A stretch of 5,287 nt of DNA, taken from the NCBI GenBank assembly GCA_030529125.1, contig JAUMXP010000105.1:1-5287 (forward strand), read 5' to 3'. The position numbers and the translations under genes were made by a program. Source of the DNA: Eubacteriales bacterium. GTDB taxonomy: Bacteria; Bacillota; Clostridia; Oscillospirales; Acutalibacteraceae. This document shows positions 1 through 5,287 of the stretch, in pieces; positions within the stretch are counted from its first letter, which is position 1; every line of letters starts with the position of its first letter. The notes under the pieces were generated by a model, which was not told where the DNA came from, did not search any database, and saw nothing but the letters and a program-made list of their open reading frames with translations.

Positions 1-51
1 CATAGCGCACATCATAAGCAGACACAATACAACTGATATAACTCTTACCAT
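1..51 (-). CDS. Start of an unidentified, probably secreted protein (partial, runs off left edge)
   Basis: An ATG at 51-49 opens a frame that stays open for all 17 codons to the window edge. It is preceded by a GAGGTG ribosome binding site five bases upstream. The visible peptide is MVRVISVVLCLLMMCAM: one basic residue, then an unbroken hydrophobic stretch, which is the n-region and h-region pattern of a Sec signal peptide or an N-terminal membrane anchor. The cysteines at residues 10 and 15 do not sit in a clear lipobox, so a lipoprotein is possible but not shown. Too little is visible to name a family. The start sits directly after the terminator of the MORN-protein gene, and no promoter can be seen between them. 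Confidence rests on the RBS plus the signal-like peptide. Confidence 0.7.
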   Translation of the reverse strand, partial: MVRVISVVLCLLMMCAM

Positions 52-56
52 AAAAT

Positions 57-62
57 CACCTC
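57..62 (-). promoter_or_regulatory. Ribosome binding site of the left-edge gene
   Basis: GAGGTG on the minus strand, five bases (ATTTT) before the ATG at 51. It decides the start of the partial gene. It directly adjoins the T-run (63-69) of the preceding terminator, with no spacer. Confidence 0.7.
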
Positions 63-97
63 AAAAAAATATTACCGTCCCAAAAGGAACGGTAATA
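63..97 (-). terminator. Strong rho-independent terminator after the MORN-protein gene
   Basis: On the minus strand a 12-bp stem (TATTACCGTTCC at 97-86 paired with GGGACGGTAATA at 81-70, one T-G pair) closes a TTTT loop at 85-82. It is followed at once by seven T residues (69-63). The stem starts about 36 bases after the MORN gene's TGA stop (135-133). Stem, tight loop and U-run are all close to ideal for intrinsic termination. Confidence 0.93.
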
Positions 98-132
98 GTA
101 TTAGCAAATCAATAGGAAAATATTACTTCAAA

Positions 133-1788
133 TCAGAAATACATTAAATTAGAAGAATTCTCAGATATAACTTCGCCTTTTTCATTATATTTTGTAACGA
201 TTATCTTATCGCAATCGAACTTAAGTAGTACTGTGTGGCCGTTTGAGAGGGTCTTTTTGATAAAGTTCACTTCTCCGTCACTGTTGATACGGACACCATC
301 TCCAACAGGTTTGTTGTTAGTAAAGTTGCCAATGTGAACACTCTTGTCAAACGAACTGACACCAATACCGACGCCATCTCGCATATTATTCTTCCACTCA
401 CCATAATAGCACAATGAGCCATCTTTGTAATAGTAAGCACCCAAGCCGTTACGTTTATTATCTACATAATTACCTTCGTATGCAGTGCGCTTATTCTCAG
501 TAGCAGTTCTGCCATAACCATTACGCTTGCCAGACTCATCAACCTCTCCAAAGTAGAGATACTTGGTATTAGACCTGTCTATAACAAGGTCAGGAGTTTC
601 ATCTTCAACAGTTTCAGTAGTAGCTACAGCAGTAATATCAGTCTCAAACTGAGTTTCACTTTCTAATGCTGAAGGTTTAATTTCTTCGTCTACCTGTAGT
701 ATCTCTTCTGTTTCTTCTGTAATAGTTGCAGGCTCATCTTGAGGTTCTACTGAAAGTTCAACATCAGTTTCTGTGTTATCAACTACAGTTGTGTCTTCTA
801 TAATAACATCTTCCTGAGCATTATATGTGGCCGCTGTGTTTACAACTGTAATTTCATCGAAATTATCGAACATACTCTTGTAGCCGGATGACTGTTTTGC
901 TTGCTGTTGCGGTTGTTCTACTGATTCTGCAACTTCTGATTGTTCAGCTGTTTTTTCAGCTACTTCTTGAACTTCTGGTGTATCTATAGTTTCTTCCTCG
1001 ACTTCGTCGTCGATATTGAAACCAAGGAACTCATCTTCAATATCAACAACAAACTCCTGAGCTTTAGTTATATCAATGGCTTCGAATAGATTCTTCTTAA
1101 CATTGAAGTCCTTTGGATTTAGCTTCTGAGCAAGGTATGCTTCGTTCTCTTCGATATAACTCTTTGGTGCGGTTTCAACAGCTTTGAGCTCATTAGCTTT
1201 GTCAACAAAATCGTTAAACTTCTCAAGTTGATCATCGCTCAAAAACTTCACAACGCCTGCATTTGTCGAAGCAACAGCAAAGTAATCAACAAATTCTACG
1301 TCTACCTTATCTTGAATATACTCATCATCAACACTTGGCATAGGATAAAGAATAGTTGCACCATAAGAGCTTTTTTTAGTCATCAAAAGGCATAGATCAT
1401 CGTTATTCTTACGTGGTTCTAAACTACAGTAAGGCAAACTGGATACACTCAGATCAAAATATTCTACTTTCAATAGGGTGTGGTACTTACTGAATGTAAG
1501 AATACGTGTTATGTTACCTTCGCCATAGTAAGTAACACTGTATTTACCCTCATCAAGTCGCTTAGACTCTGATAGAATAACGTCGTTATTGCTTACTTCC
1601 CACTTAAGGCTCTTGCCCTTTTCGAGCGCAAATTCATAAAAAACAGTATCGCCACTGCTGTTCTGTGTGATTTTACCTTTTTGCTTTTCTTTACTCAGAT
1701 AATAATCTTTTCTGATACTTGTAAGTACATCAGAGTAAAAATCACAATCATCTTCTTTAATTATTATGTTATAAAAATAATTAATCAT
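133..1788 (-). CDS. MORN-repeat protein with acidic linker, function unknown
   Basis: A 551-residue protein counted from the ATG at 1788. That start has an AAGGA site seven bases upstream; the ATG at 1794 would be only one base from it, and starts further upstream lie in the terminator hairpin or inside pfkA. Residues 1 to about 235 form a domain I do not recognise, with many alternating polar/aromatic stretches that look beta-rich. Residues about 250-403 are a low-complexity linker dominated by Glu, Asp, Thr and Val, very acidic and probably disordered. Residues about 412-507 hold four MORN repeats with the usual YxGxxxxxxxxGxG pattern: YFGEVDESGKRNGYG, YEGNYVDNKRNGLG, YYGEWKNNMRDGVG and a looser HIGNFTNNKPVGDG. 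No signal peptide or membrane helix is seen, so a cytoplasmic location is likely. MORN repeats are known as beta-hairpin protein- or lipid-contact modules; what this one binds cannot be told. It lies downstream of pfkA past a terminator, with no clear promoter of its own. Confidence 0.85.
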   Translation of the reverse strand: MINYFYNIIIKEDDCDFYSDVLTSIRKDYYLSKEKQKGKITQNSSGDTVFYEFALEKGKSLKWEVSNNDVILSESKRLDEGKYSVTYYGEGNITRILTFSKYHTLLKVEYFDLSVSSLPYCSLEPRKNNDDLCLLMTKKSSYGATILYPMPSVDDEYIQDKVDVEFVDYFAVASTNAGVVKFLSDDQLEKFNDFVDKANELKAVETAPKSYIEENEAYLAQKLNPKDFNVKKNLFEAIDITKAQEFVVDIEDEFLGFNIDDEVEEETIDTPEVQEVAEKTAEQSEVAESVEQPQQQAKQSSGYKSMFDNFDEITVVNTAATYNAQEDVIIEDTTVVDNTETDVELSVEPQDEPATITEETEEILQVDEEIKPSALESETQFETDITAVATTETVEDETPDLVIDRSNTKYLYFGEVDESGKRNGYGRTATENKRTAYEGNYVDNKRNGLGAYYYKDGSLCYYGEWKNNMRDGVGIGVSSFDKSVHIGNFTNNKPVGDGVRINSDGEVNFIKKTLSNGHTVLLKFDCDKIIVTKYNEKGEVISENSSNLMYF

Positions 1789-1795
1789 AGCCATT

Positions 1796-1800
1796 TCCTT
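1796..1800 (-). promoter_or_regulatory. Ribosome binding site of the MORN-protein gene
   Basis: AAGGA on the minus strand, seven bases before the ATG at 1788 and one base before the ATG at 1794. The spacing selects 1788 as the start, giving MINYFYN as the N-terminus. It lies just downstream of the pfkA terminator tail. Confidence 0.65.
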
Positions 1801-1839
1801 ATCAAAGAAAGGCACAACGCAAGAAAACATTGTGCCTTT
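1801..1839 (-). terminator. Hairpin terminator after pfkA
   Basis: A perfect 10-bp inverted repeat, AAAGGCACAA (1839-1830 on the minus strand) with TTGTGCCTTT (1817-1808), encloses a 12-base loop. It is followed by CTTTGAT, so the U-tract is TTTCTTT with one interruption. It begins 16 bases after the pfkA stop. The broken U-run and AU-flanked stem suggest incomplete termination, which would let some transcription reach the MORN gene. Confidence 0.7.
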
Positions 1840-1855
1840 AATAAACAAAATAATA

Positions 1856-2821
1856 TTAAATAGAAACTTCCATAGCTGTCTGATAGAGCTGTTCGTCAAA
1901 CTTACGCTCCATCTCGAGAGCTTCTAAAATATCATAGTCAACAGTTTTGCCGTCTTTTAAAGCGATAACGCGGTTGCCTATACCCTTTTCTAAAAGGCGA
2001 ACTGCGTCAGCACCCATAGCAGTAGCAATAACTCTGTCTCGAAGTGTAGGTGAACCACCACGCTGTACATGACCTAGGATAGTAGCTCTTGTTTCGATAC
2101 CTGTACGCTTCTCGATATATTTAGCGAGGTCTTCAACACCGCCAACACCCTCAGCAACAACAATGATAAAATGTTTCTTGCCTGTTGATTTCTGCTCATA
2201 GATCTTGGAGATTACATCACGCTCGATGTCAAACTCAATCTCAGGAACTAAGATAGAAGTAGCACCACAAGCAATACCAGTCTGTAATGCGATATCACCA
2301 CAACGACGACCCATAACCTCAACAACAGAACATCTGTCGTGTGACTGAGCTGTATCACGGATTTTATCAACCATTTCCATAGCTGTGTTCATAGCTGTAT
2401 CAAAACCAACTGTGTACTCAGAACATGAAATATCGTTATCAATAGTACCTGGAATACCAACACAAGGAATACCAGCTAAAGAAAGCTTTCTGGCACCACG
2501 GAAAGAACCATCGCCACCGATAACAACAAGACCGTCAACACCAAGTTCTTTACAGTTTTTAGCAGCTTTCTCGATACCTTCAGGAGTCTTCATCTCTTCT
2601 GAACGAGCAGTATAAAGAATAGTACCGCCACGATTGATACAGTCAGAAACTGAACGAAGGTCAAGTTCTTTTACGTCTTTATTAAGTAAGCCGTTATAAC
2701 CACGGAAAACACCGATAACCTTCATACCTCTGAACATAGCTGCTCTGACAACAGAACGTACAGCTGCGTTCATGCCCGGTGCGTCACCGCCACTGGTTAA
2801 TACTGCGATAGATTTAGCCAT
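1856..2821 (-). CDS. pfkA: ATP-dependent 6-phosphofructokinase
   Basis: Cytoplasmic glycolytic enzyme that phosphorylates fructose 6-phosphate to fructose 1,6-bisphosphate; active as a homotetramer in this family. From the ATG at 2821 it is 321 residues, the usual bacterial PfkA length, and starts MAKSIAVLTSGGDAPGMN. An ATG further upstream (2893) would add 24 residues with no family counterpart and would include the promoter; GGAGGG seven bases before 2821 fixes the start. Visible motifs: GGDAPGMNA at 11-19 and GGDGS at 102-106 (ATP binding), PGTIDND at 124-130 with Asp128 as the expected catalytic base, MGRR at 170-173, and HVQRGG at 251-256 (substrate binding). Gly at 105 and at 125 match ATP-using rather than pyrophosphate-using enzymes. 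Arg22, Arg26 and Arg155 match the effector-site arginines of the allosteric bacterial enzymes. It follows dnaE, a gene order common in Clostridia, but has its own promoter. Confidence 0.98.
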   Translation of the reverse strand: MAKSIAVLTSGGDAPGMNAAVRSVVRAAMFRGMKVIGVFRGYNGLLNKDVKELDLRSVSDCINRGGTILYTARSEEMKTPEGIEKAAKNCKELGVDGLVVIGGDGSFRGARKLSLAGIPCVGIPGTIDNDISCSEYTVGFDTAMNTAMEMVDKIRDTAQSHDRCSVVEVMGRRCGDIALQTGIACGATSILVPEIEFDIERDVISKIYEQKSTGKKHFIIVVAEGVGGVEDLAKYIEKRTGIETRATILGHVQRGGSPTLRDRVIATAMGADAVRLLEKGIGNRVIALKDGKTVDYDILEALEMERKFDEQLYQTAMEVSI

Positions 2822-2828
2822 TATAAAT

Positions 2829-2834
2829 CCCTCC
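2829..2834 (-). promoter_or_regulatory. Ribosome binding site of pfkA
   Basis: GGAGGG on the minus strand with a seven-base spacer (ATTTATA) to the ATG at 2821. It is a strong site and settles the start against the upstream in-frame ATGs at 2893 and 2848. Confidence 0.9.
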
Positions 2835-2851
2835 ACTGAATTCTCCATAAT

Positions 2852-2880
2852 ATTATATACATAAATATACAAATAATCAA
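2852..2880 (-). promoter_or_regulatory. Promoter of pfkA, housekeeping sigma type
   Basis: On the minus strand, TTGATT (2880-2875) and TATAAT (2857-2852) are separated by exactly 17 bases. The -10 box is perfect and the -35 box matches at its first four positions. The predicted transcript starts near 2845, giving a leader of about 24 bases that carries the GGAGGG site. The promoter lies wholly in the dnaE-pfkA gap, so pfkA can be transcribed without dnaE. No operator-like inverted repeat is seen around it. Confidence 0.75.
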
Positions 2881-2915
2881 GTGCAAAAAGCAATTACATC
2901 AAAAAGAAATACTTT

Positions 2916-4820
2916 TTATTTTAAAACAACATTATCTTTGCCTAAAATGCGACACAATTCACTGTACAAAGTATTATTAATACTTACCCAAAGTGTCTTT
3001 GGCGCTAATAAACGCTTATTTGACTCACTAAGATAAAGCACCACCTGAGTGGTACCGCTGAACAGCTCGAGTAAGTTCTTAGCTTTAAGATACTCAGTAC
3101 ACTCCATGTTCCTAAGTCTTAAATAAAGTTTTTTATCTTTACTACTGTTATCAAAAGCAACACTAGTACTCGATATATTCTCATAAACATTATTTTGAGT
3201 ATTATTAACTACACTCGCTCTTTGCTTTTGCGCAGCGTAGCTTTGGAGCTTATCGGCAGATGGTAACTGCGTAATTTTGTCAACAATAACACGCGGTTCT
3301 TCATCTTCTTTGAAATTGAGAGTTCCGATAACTTCGATAACAGAGCCAATATAAATAGACGTCGAGTACTTACTAAGTACTTTAGGAAAAACAATCAACT
3401 CCGCACTGCCGTATCTATCTTCGACATTGACAAAAGCCATCATCTGATTTGATTTAGTAATCTGACTTTTGTTTTTAGTAACAATACAGATAAGACGCAC
3501 GGTAGCTCCATCGTGATAGCGACTCTGATGCTCTCCGCTCAAAATATTGTTGATACTGTCAGCTTTAGTAGCCTCAGCAAAATCTTTGTACGAATCAATC
3601 GGATGTCCTGACAGATACATCCCTGCCATCTCCTTCTCCATATACAGAAGCTCCATAAGATCAAACTCCTGCATTGGAGGAATCACAATCGGTGAATCAA
3701 CTGGGGCATCTGACATTTCAAAGAAAGACATCTGTCCACCGACATTTTTACGTCTGTCATACTCAAGATCTTCGAGTATCGTTTTCATAGCAGAAAGCAT
3801 CTGTCTGCGATTAACATCTAGATTATCTAGAGCACCACACTTGATAAGACTTTCGAGTGCTCGAGAATTGAGCCCTCTAGCGTTCATTCTCTTACAAAAA
3901 TCATAGAACGATACAAAAGGTGACTTCTTGCGCTCATCAACTAACGCATCGATAAAATTCTTGCCAAGATTGCGTATAGCAGTTAGTCCAAATCGAATAT
4001 TACCATGAGTTACTGTAAATGAAGCTTGTGACTCATTAACATGTGGTGGTAATACAAGTATGCCAAGTCGCTGACACTCAGAAATATAGGTTGCCATCTT
4101 GTTCTGATTATCAAGAACAGATGACAAAAGTGCCGCCATGTACTGCTTTTTATAGTGACACTTCAGATAGGCTGTCTGATACGCAACATTAGCATACGCT
4201 GCTGCGTGAGATTTATTAAACGCATAGGACGCAAAGCTCTCCATCTGAGAAAAAATAGACAGAGCAGTCTTCTCGTCAACACCACGTCGCAGACATCCGT
4301 CAACTTCAATATTACCGTTTTCATCGACTAAACCGTTTATGAAAATCTGCTTTTCTCTTTCCATAACATCGTGCTTTTTCTTACTCATAGCACGTCTGAC
4401 TATATCAGCACGTCCAAGTGAATAACCCGCAAGAGTACGGAAAATCTGCATAACCTGCTCCTGATACACAATACATCCGTTAGTTACGTCAAGGATATTT
4501 TCAAGTAACGGATGAGCATAACGGATACTTTGTGGGTTATGTCTGTTATGGATATAGGTTGGTATAGAATCCATAGGACCTGGTCGATAAAGCGAGATAA
4601 CAGCAATCAAGTCCTCAACAGATGTAGGCTTGAGCTGAGTAAGAACATTCTTCATACCCTGACTCTCAAACTGAAATACACCGTCAGAATTGCCGCTACT
4701 CATCATACTGAACACAGCTTTGTCGTCTTCAGGAATATTATTAATATCAAAATTCTCTTCGGTTTTTTTAATCAGCTCTACTGCTTCATGAATAACAGTG
4801 AGATTTCTAAGACCGAGAAA
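2916..4820 (-). CDS. dnaE: DNA polymerase III alpha subunit, 3' exon (C-terminal 634 residues)
   Basis: Replicative C-family DNA polymerase; this is the part after the group II intron. It begins FLGLRNLTVI, the block that in bacterial DnaE follows the invariant Asp of the K-x-D-F-L-G-L-R motif (which I take to be E. coli Asp555, the third catalytic carboxylate). Within the exon, motifs in order are GVFQFES at 47-53, LYRPGPMD at 77-84, IVYQEQVM at 117-124, GRADIVRRAMSKKK at 136-149 and FNKSHAAAYA at 201-210 (palm/fingers). Then come RFGLTAIRNLG at 276-286 (helix-hairpin-helix region), QMSFF at 363-367 (likely sliding-clamp contact, like QxSLF), GHPID at 405-409, and an OB fold at about 439-517. 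The C-terminus is of normal length with no frameshift. The PHP domain and the first two catalytic Asp residues must be on the 5' exon, outside the window. The frame stays open 10 codons into the intron with an ATG at 4850, but those residues (MLTMFVTYHY) are intron-derived. Confidence 0.95.
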   Translation of the reverse strand, partial: FLGLRNLTVIHEAVELIKKTEENFDINNIPEDDKAVFSMMSSGNSDGVFQFESQGMKNVLTQLKPTSVEDLIAVISLYRPGPMDSIPTYIHNRHNPQSIRYAHPLLENILDVTNGCIVYQEQVMQIFRTLAGYSLGRADIVRRAMSKKKHDVMEREKQIFINGLVDENGNIEVDGCLRRGVDEKTALSIFSQMESFASYAFNKSHAAAYANVAYQTAYLKCHYKKQYMAALLSSVLDNQNKMATYISECQRLGILVLPPHVNESQASFTVTHGNIRFGLTAIRNLGKNFIDALVDERKKSPFVSFYDFCKRMNARGLNSRALESLIKCGALDNLDVNRRQMLSAMKTILEDLEYDRRKNVGGQMSFFEMSDAPVDSPIVIPPMQEFDLMELLYMEKEMAGMYLSGHPIDSYKDFAEATKADSINNILSGEHQSRYHDGATVRLICIVTKNKSQITKSNQMMAFVNVEDRYGSAELIVFPKVLSKYSTSIYIGSVIEVIGTLNFKEDEEPRVIVDKITQLPSADKLQSYAAQKQRASVVNNTQNNVYENISSTSVAFDNSSKDKKLYLRLRNMECTEYLKAKNLLELFSGTTQVVLYLSESNKRLLAPKTLWVSINNTLYSELCRILGKDNVVLK

Positions 4821-4880
4821 ATAGTGATAGGTAACGAACATCGTCAGCATTATCTGTTACGAGTCGTTTTCCCCCACTTC
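4821..4880 (-). ncRNA. Group II intron domain VI with bulged branch-point adenosine
   Basis: A stem-loop carrying the splicing nucleophile. GGGGG at 4875-4871 pairs with CCTATC at 4831-4826 through G-C, G-T, G-T, G-C and G-C, leaving A4828 bulged. Above it, AACGA (4868-4864) pairs with TCGTT (4837-4833), and a further TCGT/ACGA helix closes towards the tip. A4828 is the eighth base from the proposed intron end at 4821, within the seven-to-eight-base spacing known for branch points. The alternative end after CAC (4824) would bring the A too close and would turn the conserved DnaE Asp position into Tyr. Confidence 0.8.
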
Positions 4881-4914
4881 ACACCGTGCGTGCGACTTTC
4901 ACCGCACACGGCGT
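4881..4914 (-). ncRNA. Group II intron domain V (catalytic hairpin)
   Basis: A 34-base hairpin with the family's fixed layout. The lower stem is ACGCCGTG with CACGGTGT. A two-base bulge lies on the 3' side. The upper stem TGCGGT/GTCGCA is closed by a GAAA tetraloop. The catalytic triad position reads CGC rather than the commoner AGC; CGC is also used in some bacterial introns, for example the crystallised Oceanobacillus iheyensis intron. The hairpin is complete and fully paired, so the core looks functional. Confidence 0.92.
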
Positions 4915-4989
4915 TCCATCGTGATTCAATAGGCTACGGTAACCTACTTTCGAAAGGTGTCAGAGAATAGTTATTATGTTAAATGTTCC

Positions 4990-5287
4990 TTAACAATTAA
5001 AAGTTAGTTTTTTGCGGTATTTCGCAAGTCTTTTAAGTGTTTCTTCTGACAAATCTTCGGGCAAATCTTCGCTATGAATTAGTTTGTGACAGTAATCGTG
5101 AGTGGTTATCAAGTTTTTAACCTTGTTTACCCTCTCAATTGGTAATTTCGGGTCGATGTGGTGAAAATAAGACTCGTAGGGTTCGACATACCCATTGCAT
5201 AATCTACATTTACCTTTATCTCTATTATAGGCATATGGTCTGTTCATAAAGTACTCGAAATTGTAAATTGGTTTCTTGTTAGTTCGG
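4990..5287 (-). CDS. ltrA: Group II intron reverse transcriptase/maturase, C-terminal HNH endonuclease domain (partial)
   Basis: The frame is open from the right edge of the window to a TAA at 4992-4990, giving 98 visible residues. An ATG at 5247 is internal: the 13 codons before it (RTNKKPIYNFEYF) are open and continue the protein. The visible part is an HNH endonuclease domain: a zinc-type CRLC pair, then FHHID with the paired histidines, then KNLITTHDYCHKLIH with the Asn, a second Cys-x-x-x-x-H region and the last His. In this family the domain cuts the second strand of the DNA target during retrohoming; the unseen N-terminal parts would be reverse transcriptase, maturase (X) and DNA-binding domains. 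The gene lies in domain IV of the intron, 75 bases before domain V. No break is seen in the visible part. The symbol follows the Lactococcus LtrA family by analogy. Confidence 0.9.
   Translation of the reverse strand, partial: RTNKKPIYNFEYFMNRPYAYNRDKGKCRLCNGYVEPYESYFHHIDPKLPIERVNKVKNLITTHDYCHKLIHSEDLPEDLSEETLKRLAKYRKKLTFNC

Larger units (their letters stand above)
4821..5287 (-). mobile_element. Group II intron, 3' part, inserted in dnaE (5' part outside window)
   Basis: A retroelement composed of a self-splicing RNA plus a reverse transcriptase/maturase. Visible in order on the minus strand: the C-terminus of the intron-encoded protein with its HNH domain (to 4990), a 75-base non-coding end of domain IV (4989-4915), domain V (4914-4881) and domain VI (4880-4821). 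The 3' splice site is placed after the TAT at 4823-4821. This gives the expected A-Y intron end, puts the bulged A eight bases from the end, and restores the conserved DnaE sequence from FLGLR in frame. It lies in the same direction as dnaE, as required for splicing from the dnaE transcript. Domains I-III, the exon-binding sites and most of the reverse transcriptase are not in the window, so the structural class cannot be assigned. Confidence 0.93.

Noticed and set aside
2385..2615. Open frame on the plus strand, 76 codons
   Set aside because: It is antisense to the PfkA catalytic region, whose motifs fully explain the sequence.
2896..2918. Possible terminator after dnaE (AAAAAG/CTTTTT around 2913-2897)
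   Set aside because: The stem is six bases of nearly all A-T pairs, too weak for an intrinsic terminator. dnaE may read through into pfkA, which also has its own promoter.
3547..3906. Open frame on the plus strand, 119 codons
   Set aside because: It lies antisense within the strongly conserved dnaE coding region and has no supporting features.
4821..4850. In-frame ATG at 4850 as a start for a separate shortened DnaE of 644 residues
   Set aside because: It has no ribosome binding site, lies inside domain VI of the intron, and the ten added residues match nothing in DnaE. The open frame over the junction is chance; a TAA lies three codons upstream.
4512..4970. Open frame on the plus strand, 152 codons
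   Set aside because: It spans the dnaE/intron junction antisense, covers domains V and VI, and its translation has no recognisable motif or RBS. It is a shadow of the opposite strand.
4821..5287. An intein in DnaE instead of an intron
   Set aside because: A stop codon ends the HNH reading frame at 4990 and 169 non-coding bases with domain V and VI folds follow, so the element is spliced as RNA, not as protein.

Overview
The window comes from a low-GC Gram-positive bacterium, most likely a Clostridia-type Firmicute of the Oscillospirales/Ruminococcaceae kind. This is inferred from AT-rich intergenic DNA, strong Shine-Dalgarno sites, the dnaE-pfkA gene order and the mix of intact housekeeping genes with a MORN-repeat protein. 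All genes lie on the minus strand, so transcription runs from the high to the low coordinates.

In transcription order: (1) 5287-4821 is the 3' part of a group II intron. It holds the C-terminal HNH endonuclease domain of the intron-encoded reverse transcriptase/maturase (stop at 4990), a textbook 34-nt domain V (4881-4914) and a domain VI with a bulged branch-point A at 4828. (2) The intron ends at about 4821, and the reading frame that starts at 4820 is the 3' exon of dnaE, the DNA polymerase III alpha subunit, running to 2916. The intron therefore sits inside dnaE, in the sense orientation. It lies directly before the FLGLR block that normally follows an invariant aspartate of the polymerase active site. 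(3) After a short intergenic region with a good sigma-70/sigma-A-like promoter comes pfkA (2821-1856), a complete ATP-dependent 6-phosphofructokinase. (4) After a hairpin terminator comes a 551-residue protein with an unrecognised N-terminal domain, a long acidic linker and four C-terminal MORN repeats (1788-133). (5) A very strong intrinsic terminator (63-97) follows. The RBS and first 17 codons of another gene, apparently secreted, run off the left edge (51-1).

The main point of interest is the group II intron splitting a replication gene at its catalytic core. Making full-length DnaE at this locus would need RNA splicing. The 5' part of the intron (domains I-III and most of the reverse transcriptase) and the 5' exon of dnaE lie outside the window, so the arrangement is inferred from the 3' junction alone. 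The remaining genes look ordinary, apart from the MORN protein of unknown role and two places where a terminator lies very close to the next gene's start.
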